Shown here piece by piece: positions 6,848 to 16,315 of a stretch of DNA of 64,000 nt (the first letter of the stretch is position 1; the number at the start of each line of letters is the position of its first letter). Below the pieces are notes generated by a model. That model did not search any database and was not told the DNA's origin. It saw nothing but the letters and a program-made list of their open reading frames with translations. The DNA comes from Acidobacteriota bacterium (GTDB taxonomy: Bacteria; Acidobacteriota; Thermoanaerobaculia; Multivoradales; J023). The stretch lies in assembly GCA_029263395.1 (NCBI GenBank), contig JAJCXO010000282.1, positions 1-64,000 on the forward strand. The letters run 5' to 3'. A program made the translations under genes and the position numbers.

Positions 6848-9800
6848 TCAGCCGAACAGACTATCCAGATATGAAACCGTCCCGGCAACCCAGGCTGCGG
6901 CGGATTCCAACAGGCTCGTCGAACCGACGGCGCTTAGATCTTTGGGATCCTTGCTGTCGGAGTCGCCTTCGCTGTCACCATCTGAATCGCTGTCGCTATC
7001 CGAATCGCTGTCGCTATCCGAATCGCTGTCGCTATCCGAATCGCTGTCGCTATCCGAATCGCTGTCGCTGTCTTCGTCATCGTCATCGACCCAGTTTCGC
7101 ATCACGCCGATGCTGCAACCGAACCTGACGTGTCCTAGGCCAAGACCTTCTTCCTCGATGATCTGCTCACAAGAGCAACCACGGGTGTCTTGGATGGTGA
7201 ACACGTCCGGCCCATTAACAGTGTCGAAAATGCCATCCCCATCGACTAGTGCGTAACGTTTGCCCTTGAGAAAGAACGTCGGTACGCCTTCGGGAATCAC
7301 GGTATCGGGACACTCGTCGTCGACGTCGAGCACGCCGTCACCATCGGTATCGTCTTCTTGGGGCTCTTCTTCCACCACCAAGGTCGCCGATGCCGATCCG
7401 GCCACCGAGTTGCCGTCGCGGAACAGATCCGACGTGGTGTTGACATAGCTCCCGGGGGTGGCGGTCGCAGGCACCATCACATCCACGTTGAAGGTACAGG
7501 AGCCACCAGGCAACACCGAGCCATCGGTGAGCGCCAACGTCGACGTGCCACTGAGGGTCGAGCCCGATCCACAGACATCCGATGCCGGAAGGCCGGTGGC
7601 CACAGCACCGCTGAGCATGGCATCGAGATCATCGAGAAAACTCAATCGACCGAGACTCTGAGACTGACTCAGGTTCTGGATGGTGAATGAGAGCACCCCG
7701 GTCTGCCCCTGGACGATCGGGCCGGCAAAAGACTTGCTGAAGGTCAAGAAGTCGACCAGCAAGCTGTCAGTGGCCGGGGGCCCGGTGACAATCGCCATAC
7801 CCCCGACCGCGCCTGATACCGAACTCGTAACGTTGGTGGCTTCGGTTCCCAACTCGACCGCAGCCGGGACCGATAGTGCCACGTCAAAGCTGCAAGACTC
7901 GCCGACACCCAGGGTACCGCCGGTGAAAGTGATCACGTCGGTTCCCGCAACCGTGCCGCCGCAGGCGGTGACCGGTAAGCCAGTCGCGACCAAGCCAGCA
8001 AGTGCCGCGTCTAGATCGTCGCTGAACGCAACATCGGTGACTCCGAGCAACGTGTTTTGGTTGCTGACTGTGAATCGCAGATTCACTGTGCCACCAGGCG
8101 CGACTGGATCATCCGTGAATTCTTTGGTCAGCGAGAGGATGTCCGCTTCGACGACCAAGTCGTCGCGTGCGTTCGGAAACGCGATCACTTGGCCATCGAG
8201 CGTGGCGAAGAAGTTCTCAGTTCGATTGACATAGGTCCCAGTTTCAACCGCGGCCGGCACCTGGAGAGCAACGTCGAAGCTGCAACTCGTACCAGCAGCT
8301 ACCGATCCATCGACAAGAATCAGCAGGCTATCGGCAGACAAGCCAATCAGCTGAGAGCCGACGCCACAGACATCGGTAAGCGGTAACCCGGTTGCCACCA
8401 ATCCATTGAGCGCAACGGCCAAATCATCGCGGAAGCTGATCGCGGTGGCGTCAGAGCTCGGGCTCAGGTTGTCGACGGTGAACCGCAGATTGACCGTGCC
8501 ACCGGGCAGCACTGGATCGTCGGTGAACTCCTTCGTCAGGGTCACGCCGACGATATCGAGCGTGTCCGAGGTACCCTGCCTCATCGTCGCAACGCCTGCT
8601 ACCGTTGCCACCAGACTGCTGGTGGTGTTGATGTGTGGGCCGGGCGCCGCGGTCGCCGGAACCTGCAGCGTGACACTGAAGGTGCAGGTTTCGCCAATTG
8701 CTAAATTGCCGCCCGTCAACAACAAGGTTGTCGTGCCATCGAACACTGAGCCGGCTCCACACACATCGTTGGCGGGAAGGCCGATGGCGGTCAGCCCAGC
8801 CAGAGTGGCCGAGAGATCGTCGGTGAAGGTGATGTCGGTTGCCTCTCCCACCGCCTCTTCGCCGTGGATCAGAGTAAACGACAATGTGACGGTGTCGCCA
8901 GCTTGAACCGGATCGTCGGTGAACAGTTTTCTGAAGGCCGGCGGGCCAGCAATTTGTAGATCGTCACTCGCCGGACCGCTGGTCGAGACCACCCCGTCGA
9001 CGGTTGCTGTTACATCGCTGGTGGTGTTGATCACGGTACCGCCACCGGCGCCTTCGTCGATGTCCAAGGTGACAGCAAAGGTACACGACGCTCCCGGCGC
9101 CAGGCTAGCGTTCAACACCACCAAAGTCTGCACACCCAAGACATTGGTCTGGATCGCCTGCGAGCCAGCGCCACAGAAGCCGCCGGCAGGCAAGACCGAA
9201 ATCGCCGATATGTCGAAATCGAAGGGGTCTTCGAACGTGATATCGGTTGCGGTTGAGGTCGCACTGACACTGGTCAACGTGTACTCGAGAATTACCGAAG
9301 ACCCTGCGCCCACCGGATCGCCGATAAAGGTCTGCGTCAAGAGCGGCGCAGCGCTGACGAAAAGCAAGTCCGAAGCCGGACTACCCGTTGTGAGACGACC
9401 GTCGATATCGGCAGTGATATCGCTGGTGGTGTTGGCGTAGGCTCCTGGGGCGGCAGCGGATGGCACCGTCAGTTGCACGCTGAACGTACAAGTCTGTTCG
9501 ATACCGACGCTACCAGCTGTGAAGGTGAGGAAATTTGTACCACTCAACGACGAACCGGAACCACAGACGTCGTTGGCAGGAAGACCGATTGCCTCGAGAC
9601 CCGCCAGGGTCGCCGTCAAATCATCCGTGAACGCAATGCTGGTCGCTGGAAAGCTGCGATCCAGGTTGCGGACGGTAAATTCGAGTGTCACCGTGCCGCC
9701 GGGAGCCACCGGATCATCTGAGAAGCTCTTCTCCAAAGCGATCCGCTCGACAGTTACGTTGAGCACCGCGCTGGCTTTGCCGCTCGACATGGGTGAGGGG

Positions 9801-10615
9801 TTAGGCAGGATGATGCCGGTCAAGTCTCCCGTCGTATTCCCGATCAAGCCGATCGAAGTACCCACCACGTCAACCGAGATCGAACAGCTCGCGCCCGCAG
9901 CCACCGACGCGTCACCACCAAACATTGGCGCGTAGGAAATTGTGCTGGATCCCGCCACCGCAGTGATGTTGCCACCGTTGCAATCTGTCGATGCGTTGGC
10001 TGGCGACGCGACCTCCATCCCTGACGGCAGATTGTCCGTGAAGGTCAGGCTGAGTGCAGAGGCAGCGTTGGCAGTATTGTCGATCGTGAACGTCAGAACA
10101 CTGCGGCCACCGAGTAGCACAGTACTCGGCGAAAAGCTCTTGCTGAACCCAGGGCGCCCCGTATCGACGGTTAAGTCGGCGCTGGCAGGTCCGCTGTTGC
10201 CGGCATCCGAGGTCAGGTCACCGGTGACGTTGGAACTGACGCCGACGGTGCTGGACGTGACGTCCACGGTGATCGAACACGAGCCGCCGCCCGGCACTCC
10301 ACCGCCAACCAACGAGATATTGCTGCCACCGTCTGGAGCGGTCACCGTACCGAAACAGTTCGATTCGACATTGGCCGGCGCGGCGATGGTCATGCCGGCC
10401 GGCAGGTTGTCGACGAACGCGACGTTCCGAGCCCCGATGGCATTGCCGTTGGTGATATCGAAACGCAGAGTGGTAACACTACCCGGACCGATCGTGGCAG
10501 GCTGAAAAGACTTACTGAACGTCGGTTGTGCGCTGGCTGGCACCGCCGAGACAACGGCGGCAAACAAAGATGCCGCAAGGAGCTTCCTGGGATTGATGGA
10601 CCAGATGTCGTTCAT
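6848..10615 (-). CDS. Giant secreted Ig-like repeat protein with calcium motif and Asp/Ser run
   Basis: Secreted protein of 1255 residues of unknown function, probably a surface or matrix adhesin (inference). I chose the ATG at 10615, not the longer frame, because AAAGGA lies eight bases upstream and a signal peptide follows (LLAASLFAAVVSAVPASAQ). Then come eight DUF11/DUF7933-like repeats of about 125 residues. Each opens with an FxKxFxDDPVxPGGTV-like strand, has a FTDDL motif and a conserved pair of Cys (DVCGSGS and CTFSV). Next are a thrombospondin type 3-like motif (DTDGDGVLDVDDECPDT), a segment with GCSC and FGCSIGVM, and an uninterrupted Asp-Ser run of about 36 residues coded by an 18-bp DNA repeat. 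It ends in a hydrophobic segment SAAAWVAGTVSYLDSLFG. No sortase or PEP-CTERM signal is recognisable. Confidence 0.85.
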   Translation of the reverse strand: MNDIWSINPRKLLAASLFAAVVSAVPASAQPTFSKSFQPATIGPGSVTTLRFDITNGNAIGARNVAFVDNLPAGMTIAAPANVESNCFGTVTAPDGGSNISLVGGGVPGGGSCSITVDVTSSTVGVSSNVTGDLTSDAGNSGPASADLTVDTGRPGFSKSFSPSTVLLGGRSVLTFTIDNTANAASALSLTFTDNLPSGMEVASPANASTDCNGGNITAVAGSSTISYAPMFGGDASVAAGASCSISVDVVGTSIGLIGNTTGDLTGIILPNPSPMSSGKASAVLNVTVERIALEKSFSDDPVAPGGTVTLEFTVRNLDRSFPATSIAFTDDLTATLAGLEAIGLPANDVCGSGSSLSGTNFLTFTAGSVGIEQTCTFSVQLTVPSAAAPGAYANTTSDITADIDGRLTTGSPASDLLFVSAAPLLTQTFIGDPVGAGSSVILEYTLTSVSATSTATDITFEDPFDFDISAISVLPAGGFCGAGSQAIQTNVLGVQTLVVLNASLAPGASCTFAVTLDIDEGAGGGTVINTTSDVTATVDGVVSTSGPASDDLQIAGPPAFRKLFTDDPVQAGDTVTLSFTLIHGEEAVGEATDITFTDDLSATLAGLTAIGLPANDVCGAGSVFDGTTTLLLTGGNLAIGETCTFSVTLQVPATAAPGPHINTTSSLVATVAGVATMRQGTSDTLDIVGVTLTKEFTDDPVLPGGTVNLRFTVDNLSPSSDATAISFRDDLAVALNGLVATGLPLTDVCGVGSQLIGLSADSLLILVDGSVAAGTSCSFDVALQVPAAVETGTYVNRTENFFATLDGQVIAFPNARDDLVVEADILSLTKEFTDDPVAPGGTVNLRFTVSNQNTLLGVTDVAFSDDLDAALAGLVATGLPVTACGGTVAGTDVITFTGGTLGVGESCSFDVALSVPAAVELGTEATNVTSSVSGAVGGMAIVTGPPATDSLLVDFLTFSKSFAGPIVQGQTGVLSFTIQNLSQSQSLGRLSFLDDLDAMLSGAVATGLPASDVCGSGSTLSGTSTLALTDGSVLPGGSCTFNVDVMVPATATPGSYVNTTSDLFRDGNSVAGSASATLVVEEEPQEDDTDGDGVLDVDDECPDTVIPEGVPTFFLKGKRYALVDGDGIFDTVNGPDVFTIQDTRGCSCEQIIEEEGLGLGHVRFGCSIGVMRNWVDDDDEDSDSDSDSDSDSDSDSDSDSDSDSDSDSDSDGDSEGDSDSKDPKDLSAVGSTSLLESAAAWVAGTVSYLDSLFG
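6984..7073. repeat. 18-bp in-frame repeat coding the Asp/Ser run
   Basis: Units of GAATCGCTGTCGCTATCC start at 6984, 7002, 7020 and 7038, with a variant fifth copy at 7056-7073. On the minus strand each codes for three Asp-Ser pairs. The near identity of the units points to recent expansion and makes the length likely to vary between strains. Confidence 0.9.
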
Positions 10616-11328
10616 GCAGTGTCCTTTGGAGTGTGGGGTTTTTGAATAGCTACCGCTCGGGTGAAACGATGACAACGACAGCGAGTGGACCATTCCACGT
10701 TCGCTGCACGCCACCTTCTCGAAGCCGCCCGAGGCACACCCAAATGGGCCTAACCCCACTTCGAAAAGTTCGGCTGACACCTGTCTACTGCTGGCTGCTG
10801 ACTTCTCTCCATGTCGAGACCTCCAACAAGTCGAAGCGGTCACTTCGACTTCAATAGAGATCTATTTCGTGCTGCCGCAGGACGAGGAAAGAATGGCAGA
10901 TCATAAAAGTAACTTACCCTTACAGTATATAGAGGCCAACCCACCCCAGAGTGACGCATCCTCTTGCCAAAACCGTCGAAATATTCAACTAGAACTTAGA
11001 ATTTTAGACATACATGGAATAGCTCATTAAAGACTTTCCAAACACAGGCTATTCACTTCGCCAAAGGCTTCTTCTACCTGAAAAACCGCAGAAATGCTGC
11101 CCTCGGTTGTCAAGGCAAGGTCGCCTTCACGCTCTCCCATACCGATAGCACAATATAGATACATTTCAAATCAAATATCCCGCCGGTAGAGGCTGAGCTC
11201 CCAGGACGAGACATCCTAAAATTGATCTATGTGAATATGGGCGTTCAGAAGACTTACACCACCACCCAGATCTCCTTCGCGTCTCTCTGGGCACGATGAC
11301 TCAGGCAGCCCAAACACCTCACCAAAAA
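10616..11328. other. Long AT-rich intergenic region with no convincing gene
   Basis: About 710 bases between the start of the giant repeat protein and the stop of the outer-membrane protein gene. From about 10860 to 11230 it is visibly richer in A and T than its surroundings (for example CAGTATATAGAGG near 10922 and ACAATATAGATACATTTC near 11150). It should contain the promoter of the repeat-protein gene on the minus strand; TATACT at about 10924-10930 (minus strand) is a candidate -10, but no good -35 is seen. I see no ORF with family resemblance, no RNA gene and no terminator. Confidence 0.5.
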
Positions 11329-12468
11329 TCAGAATGCATACACCATCGAGAACGAAACGGTATCCACCCGACTGGACTGATCCACCGCCAGATCGAGCTT
11401 TAAACTCTTGAAGGCGAGCCCAACGCCGATCGAGGTGTGGATGTCGTCGAATCCCATCGGCACAAGAGATGGCGTAAAAACCTGTTTGTCGGGTCGACGG
11501 TCGGGATCTCCCCACACGCCAAGACGCAAAGCGATCACCGGTGACGTTCTCAGGACCAACAGCTCGAGCCCCAGGTGAAGCTCTTCAGCGGCACGGAAGC
11601 TCGCTGACGGGCTGATGTGGTCCCACTCGAAGCTCGCCGTCATGCCGCCGTTCTTGGACTCGTAAGCGATCCCCAATCCATACAAGTTTGGCAGATCCAA
11701 CGGAATTCCGGTCGTCGAGTCCAGAATCGTCAACGGCGGCTGTACTTCCGACGTCGGGCCTGCGATCAGATCGCTAGCCAAACCAAACCTCGGTCCTTGG
11801 CGGAAAAAGCCACCAAGATCCCAGCGCCCAGGCAAGTTCCAGAGGAAACCAGCATTGAAGCTCACGTCCAAATCTTCGGTGGTACGGACCAGGAGAAAAC
11901 GACTGCGTGGGGGGTCAAAGGCGAGCTCGGAAGTCGACGAGAACTCCCCTTCGAAGCGCGAGATCCCCAGACCGATACTGAAATTTTCACTCCAGCGATA
12001 GGCACCGGCCAATCCTTGGTTCTTGACCTGCACCGAACCGGTGGTGCCACTGCCGAGGAAGGGACCAAGAGTGAATCCGCCAGCAAAAATCGAACTGACC
12101 TGCAGCAGCTGGGTCTCGTAAACCGCAACGGCCCACTTCTTGCGCGGCAAGACGAACGCAGCAAAACCCAGGCCAGAGGCGTCTCGATCATCGGCGATCT
12201 CATCGGCCGAGAACACGGTAACGCGTAGCTCGACCGAAATCTCGGGATCCACCAGCTGGACCAAACCGGCGGGGTTGGCGTAGGCCGCGGTGGCATCGTC
12301 CGCCAACGCCGCAAAAGCGCCACCAAACCCAAGACTTCGGGCACCGGGGTTAGCGAGACGAAACTGGAACAACGACGCTGGGTCCTGAGCGTCAGCTCCA
12401 AACGCTGGCACCAACAGGCCCAAAGCGACTAGACCAGGGACGAGTAGCGATCGAACACGCTGGATCAT
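11329..12468 (-). CDS. Outer-membrane protein, FadL/OmpP1 (PorV)-like
   Basis: A predicted outer-membrane beta-barrel of 379 residues. The ATG at 12468 places a signal peptide (VRSLLVPGLVALGLLVPAFG) at the N-terminus; a longer GTG frame from 12537 would put 23 non-signal residues in front. The diagnostic motif is GARSLGFGGAFAALADDA followed by AAYANPAGL, shared by FadL/OmpP1 and PorV-type proteins. The rest is alternating hydrophobic strands, ending in VSFSMVYAF with a C-terminal aromatic residue as in barrel proteins. FadL homologues import hydrophobic compounds, whereas PorV-type ones serve type IX secretion; the ligand cannot be assigned. It stands alone, flanked by long intergenic stretches. 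Confidence 0.8.
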   Translation of the reverse strand: MIQRVRSLLVPGLVALGLLVPAFGADAQDPASLFQFRLANPGARSLGFGGAFAALADDATAAYANPAGLVQLVDPEISVELRVTVFSADEIADDRDASGLGFAAFVLPRKKWAVAVYETQLLQVSSIFAGGFTLGPFLGSGTTGSVQVKNQGLAGAYRWSENFSIGLGISRFEGEFSSTSELAFDPPRSRFLLVRTTEDLDVSFNAGFLWNLPGRWDLGGFFRQGPRFGLASDLIAGPTSEVQPPLTILDSTTGIPLDLPNLYGLGIAYESKNGGMTASFEWDHISPSASFRAAEELHLGLELLVLRTSPVIALRLGVWGDPDRRPDKQVFTPSLVPMGFDDIHTSIGVGLAFKSLKLDLAVDQSSRVDTVSFSMVYAF

Positions 12469-13121
12469 TAGGGTCTCGAAGCAAGCAGGTCTCAAAGCGG
12501 CTGGTCTCGAAGCAAACAACAAGGAGGAAATCGGCACTCAGAATCGTCAGGCATATTGTATCGAGATACGTCGCTCGACCCACACCGTTTCAATTCCCCA
12601 CGATGTCAGCCGCCTAGCCGGCAGTCATACCCATCTTGACACTGACGCCTTGGCGTCAAAAGCGCGTCACTACCCAGGTCCAACTAGCGCTCCAACGGCG
12701 GGAGGACGTCGCTACCGTCTTCTGACTGCCGCTCCGCGCCCGGAAGAACACGTGTCCCAACGTCCGACGGGTCTTCTCCCGCTTGCAGACCCCTTGCCGT
12801 GCCGAGCGAATGGCGTCTTCCCACGGTTGGACGCGAGTCGCAACGTTGGAGAGGTCTTCTCCCGGCGTTTGGGTGCCAGTTTGGACCTTCGAAAGGTCTT
12901 CTCCCGGGCACTTTTTTCAGGTTCGGTTGACCGAATCACCCAGATTAGGTCGTGATTCGACCGATTTGGCCCAAAAACGAGAAAAATAGAGGTGTTGCTG
13001 CTCCCTAGCAGCGCCCAGCAGCACCAGCAGCAGCACTCGAAGCACCAGCAGCACCCAGCAGCACCCCAGCAGCAGCACCCGTCGACAAGATGATGGCGAA
13101 CGAGTGGCGCCGGGCCGTGGG
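12469..13121. other. Repeat-laden intergenic region
   Basis: About 650 bases without a convincing gene, between the outer-membrane protein start and the selO stop. It contains (a) three 15-16 bp units at 12472-12517 beginning GGTCTC(G/A)AAGC, just before the downstream gene start; (b) three copies of GGTCTTCTCCCG at about 12769, 12855 and 12895 in a GC-rich stretch; (c) a low-complexity CAG/CAC-type tract at about 13005-13080 (many GCAGCAC units). It probably also holds the outer-membrane gene promoter. No RNA gene is recognised. Confidence 0.6.
12472..12517. repeat. 15-16 bp tandem array just upstream of the outer-membrane protein start
   Basis: Three units: GGTCTCGAAGCAAGCA (12472-12487), GGTCTCAAAGCGGCT (12488-12502) and GGTCTCGAAGCAAAC (12503-12517). 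The array ends four bases from the ATG at 12468, in the place where the ribosome binding site should be, and could influence translation. Confidence 0.75.
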
Positions 13122-14798
13122 TCAAGAGCTACAGGAGAGCATCGAACAGCCCGGCCGATGTCGCGCCCACTCGGGCCGTTTGGCAGCATATTCTTCCCGC
13201 CCCGGCTGCTCGTCGTAGGGATGACGCATGACCTCGAGCAGCTCGCGCACCAGCGAGCCATCACCCTGCTCGGCTTTGTCGATCGCCAACTGGGCGACAT
13301 AGTTGCGCAGCACGTACTTGGGATTGACCGCGTTCATGCGAGCAAGCCGGTCTTCGTCACGGGTGCCATCTTCACGCACCCTGGCGACGTAACGTCGCAG
13401 CCATGCAAGGGTGCGCTCGCGGTGCGCTGGCGAAACTTCATCAGGGGAGTAATAAGCTTCTTTCAAAGGCGCTAGCAGCTCGTCGTCCGAAGGGTCGGAT
13501 GTTGGCTCTGTGCTCGTCCCCACCGGGACGTTGGCGAGCTGACGGTAGAAGATGGTCATGTCGGTCTCGACAAGCTGCAGGACCTCGAACAATTCTCCCA
13601 CCAAGGCGCCGTCACCGCCAGCGTTCTGGCCCTCGGTCTCGTCCTCAGCTACAGGATCGAGCTGCGGTGTTTCGACCTGCGGTGTTTCGAGCTGCGGTGT
13701 GTCGAACTGCAGTGCCTCCAGACCCAGTTTCTGAGCCATCATGATTCGACGCTCGTGTTCGAAGGTCTGGGAATAGGCTGCCAAGGCTTCTTCGAGCGGC
13801 GCAACATCTCCAACCAGTGGATAGATGGCCTCGGCGAAACGGGCGAGGTTCCAGTGGGCAATTTGGGGTTGGTAGTCGTACCGGTAGCGCCGCCCACCCG
13901 CATCGGTGGTGTTGGGTGTCCAGTTCGGGTCGTAGTTGTCCAGCCAACCGTACGGGCCGTAGTCGATCGTGAGGCCGAGGATCGACATGTTGTCGGTATT
14001 CATCACACCGTGCACGAACCCCACCCGCATCCAATGCACAATCATGACCGCCGTTGTTCGACAAACCTCTTCCAACCAACGGACGTAAACGTCCGGCGAA
14101 GGCTCACCGAGGTGAGGGAAGTGGGTGGTGATGGCATAGTCAGCGAGGGTCTTCAGGAGATCGTGGTCCTGGCGGGCGGCAAGAATCTCGAAGTTGCCAA
14201 AACGCAAGAAGGAAGGTGCCACTCGGCACACGATCGCGCCGGGCTCGGGCTTCGGATTGCCGTCGTAGAACATGTCCCGCACCACGGAGTCGCCGGTTGC
14301 GACCAAGCTCAGGGCCCGGGTTGTCGGTACCCCGAGATGGTGCATGGCCTCACTGCACAGGAACTCCCGCACCGACGAACGCATCACCGCCCGGCCATCC
14401 GCGGTCCGCGAATAAGGCGTTGGACCGGCGCCTTTGAGCTGCAGCTCCCATCGTTGGTTATGGTGCAGCACTTCGCCTAGGGAGATCGCCCTGCCGTCGC
14501 CAAGCTGCCCGGCCCAATTACCGAATTGATGTCCACCGTAACAGGCGGCATAGGTCTCCATGCCAGGTACGGTTTGATTACCCGCGAAAACCTGGGCAAA
14601 CCGTTCGGTGTCACAGGCGTCGGGGCCTAAGCCAAGAAACTCCGCAACTTCTGAGGCGCAGGCAACAACCCGCGGCTCGCTGACTGCCGTCGGGTCGACC
14701 CGCGAGAAGCACGCCCCCTGCACTTGGCGGCGATGGTTGCGGGGTTCGGGATCGGCTGGAAGGTCCCGGACGAAGGTGTTATCGAATTGTAGATTCAT
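13122..14798 (-). CDS. selO: Protein adenylyltransferase SelO
   Basis: SelO is a pseudokinase-fold enzyme that transfers AMP to Ser/Thr/Tyr of target proteins, linked in E. coli to redox stress and glutaredoxin. The 558-residue protein carries the family hallmarks: [17 protein letters not shown] near the start, [53 protein letters not shown], and [14 protein letters not shown] with [12 protein letters not shown]. It ends LSCSS; the Cys at the third-last position corresponds to the selenocysteine of eukaryotic SelO. An acidic insert of about 35 residues (TPQLE-type repeats, about 360-395) comes from a 15-bp DNA repeat and is unusual for the family. It is monocistronic and divergent from the bPH2 pair. 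Confidence 0.95.
   Translation of the reverse strand: MNLQFDNTFVRDLPADPEPRNHRRQVQGACFSRVDPTAVSEPRVVACASEVAEFLGLGPDACDTERFAQVFAGNQTVPGMETYAACYGGHQFGNWAGQLGDGRAISLGEVLHHNQRWELQLKGAGPTPYSRTADGRAVMRSSVREFLCSEAMHHLGVPTTRALSLVATGDSVVRDMFYDGNPKPEPGAIVCRVAPSFLRFGNFEILAARQDHDLLKTLADYAITTHFPHLGEPSPDVYVRWLEEVCRTTAVMIVHWMRVGFVHGVMNTDNMSILGLTIDYGPYGWLDNYDPNWTPNTTDAGGRRYRYDYQPQIAHWNLARFAEAIYPLVGDVAPLEEALAAYSQTFEHERRIMMAQKLGLEALQFDTPQLETPQVETPQLDPVAEDETEGQNAGGDGALVGELFEVLQLVETDMTIFYRQLANVPVGTSTEPTSDPSDDELLAPLKEAYYSPDEVSPAHRERTLAWLRRYVARVREDGTRDEDRLARMNAVNPKYVLRNYVAQLAIDKAEQGDGSLVRELLEVMRHPYDEQPGREEYAAKRPEWARHRPGCSMLSCSS
13659..13718. repeat. 15-bp in-frame repeat inside selO
   Basis: Four units of GAGCTGCGGTGTTTC type at 13659, 13674, 13689 and 13704. 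On the minus strand they code for repeats of (E/D)TPQ(L/V) in an insertion that other SelO proteins lack. The reading frame is kept because the period is a multiple of three. Confidence 0.85.
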
Positions 14799-14946
14799 AC
14801 TTTGCCTTGCCTCAGGGTTCGATGAGCGCCCAGTTTAGTCCCTTGCTGCGACGTCGATCCTCGATCGGGTGAATTTTCCCGGCGGTCTAGCGTAGTCCAG
14901 TCATAATTGAGTCACCGCCCCAGTGCTGACAAGGAGTTCCCGATCC

Positions 14947-15537
14947 ATGACTGAGCAGCCCACCGTGACCGATCGAGAGATTTTCGACCTCGATCGCCCT
15001 GAGTCCGGCCTGATGTATTACTACGCCTTTCTTTCGATCCTGGCGGGTCCCTTTTTCTTCATCCCGCTGATCGCTCTCTACTTTCGCTACCGTACGATGC
15101 GGTATCGCTTCGACGACGAAGGCGTCTCGATGCGATGGGGTGTTCTCTTCCACCGGGAGATCAACCTCACCTATGCCCGCATCCAAGACATCCATCTGGT
15201 CAGCAACATCGTCGAACGCTGGCTTGGGCTCGCACGCATCAAAATCCAAACGGCGAGCGGTAGTGCCAAAGCCGAAATGACCGTCGAAGGGATTGGCGAG
15301 TTTCAAGCGCTGCGCGATTTCCTGTACGCACGCATGCGCGGTAACCGGGAAGATCAGAAGGCCTCGATGGCTCAGCCGGTGGCTCCAACCGGTGGCGATC
15401 CCACCGTCAATACCCTGGAGCCAGCAACCGCCAGCGAACTGACCGCCACCCTCAATCAGGTTGCCGCCGAGCTCCGGGCTTTGCGCCTTGCGTTGACCGA
15501 GAGAACAACCGTTTCGAGTGAGGTCAACGATGCTTAA
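14947..15537 (+). CDS. bPH2 (YdbS-type) membrane protein
   Basis: A 196-residue protein with a bacterial pleckstrin-homology-like bPH2 domain. Residues 24-44 form a membrane segment (YYYAFLSILAGPFFFIPLIA), followed by RYRTMRYRFDDEGVSMRWG and the strand pair INLTYARIQDIHLVSN typical of YdbS/YdbT. The C-terminal third is a low-complexity linker ending in a short coiled-coil-like stretch. I chose the ATG at 14947 because AAGGAG lies ten bases upstream. It overlaps the next bPH2 gene by eight bases; paired bPH2 proteins are common. The function of the family is unproven; a role at the membrane is inferred. Confidence 0.85.
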   Translation: MTEQPTVTDREIFDLDRPESGLMYYYAFLSILAGPFFFIPLIALYFRYRTMRYRFDDEGVSMRWGVLFHREINLTYARIQDIHLVSNIVERWLGLARIKIQTASGSAKAEMTVEGIGEFQALRDFLYARMRGNREDQKASMAQPVAPTGGDPTVNTLEPATASELTATLNQVAAELRALRLALTERTTVSSEVNDA

Positions 15538-16315
15538 CCCGCTCAAACGCCTGATTCGCCGAGTGCTCAAGGTGCCAGCCGAACCAGAAGCGCCGTTTGG
15601 GGCTCCAGGCACGATCCAAACTTTCCGCGCGGCTCGAGGCTACTTTCGATACCGACTGCTGAGTTGGGTCCTCGGCCACGCCGGAACCGTGTTTGGTATC
15701 GTCTTCTTCTTCCTGGTCGTTCGTCCGCACTTCGACTTCAAATGGGTTGAATATCTCACCGTCTTAGAGGTTCTGGGTATCGGCACCTTCTTGCTGCTGC
15801 TGCCGATTTCGTTCCTGCTCATCTTGCTCGATTTCGAATACCGCTGGTACATGGTCACGGATCGTAGCCTGCGCATTCGCGAAGGGCTGTTCAAGGTGCA
15901 AGAACGCACCATGACCTTCTCGAACATCCAGAACGTCTCTATCCGACAGGGTCCGCTTCAGCGTCTATTCGGTATCTCGGACCTCGAGGTTCGGACCGCT
16001 GGCGGTGGCGGCTCCCAGGGGGGCTCCGGTAAGAACAACGAGTTCTCCGACAATCTGCACCTGGGGTACTTCAAAGGGGTGGCGAACGCGCCCGAAATCC
16101 GTGACACCATCCTCGAGCGCCTGCGCCGGTTGCGCTCGGCTGGCCTTGGCGATCCGGACGATACCTCCATGGTCGATACGTCGACGGTCGAGCCGCCCAT
16201 CACCGAGCCGAGCACCACCCTGCCGCCCGCCACCCGCGGACCTAGCGACCTGCTGGCTGCCAGCAAACATCTGCTGGCCGAAGCCCGCAACCTGCGTCAA
16301 GTCGTCAGCCGCTAG
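15530..16315 (+). CDS. bPH2 (YdbT-like) membrane protein, partner of the preceding gene
   Basis: A second bPH2 protein, 261 residues. Two membrane segments are visible at about residues 45-65 (HAGTVFGIVFFFLVV) and 78-103 (VLGIGTFLLLLPISFLLILL), then the bPH2 core with WYMVTDRSLRIREGLF, MTFSNIQNVSIRQGPLQRLF and ISDLEVRTAGGG. The Gly-rich loop after that is longer than usual. A Thr/Pro-rich linker leads to a C-terminal helix similar in style to that of the upstream partner, so the two may interact (inference). The ATG at 15530 has GTGAGG six bases before it, within the preceding gene. Its TAG stop is part of a CTAG-bounded repeat element. Confidence 0.85.
   Translation: MLNPLKRLIRRVLKVPAEPEAPFGAPGTIQTFRAARGYFRYRLLSWVLGHAGTVFGIVFFFLVVRPHFDFKWVEYLTVLEVLGIGTFLLLLPISFLLILLDFEYRWYMVTDRSLRIREGLFKVQERTMTFSNIQNVSIRQGPLQRLFGISDLEVRTAGGGGSQGGSGKNNEFSDNLHLGYFKGVANAPEIRDTILERLRRLRSAGLGDPDDTSMVDTSTVEPPITEPSTTLPPATRGPSDLLAASKHLLAEARNLRQVVSR

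Noticed and set aside
6984-7073. Possible CRISPR array from the regular 18-bp units
   Set aside because: There are no spacers; the units are contiguous and in frame, coding an Asp-Ser run.
10616-10843. N-terminal extension of the giant repeat protein frame to 10843
   Set aside because: The extra 76 residues resemble nothing, while the ATG at 10615 has a good ribosome binding site and a signal peptide directly after it.
11216-11515. 99-codon minus-strand frame at the end of the outer-membrane protein gene
   Set aside because: It lies in another frame across the 3' end of a recognised gene and has no start signal or family pattern.
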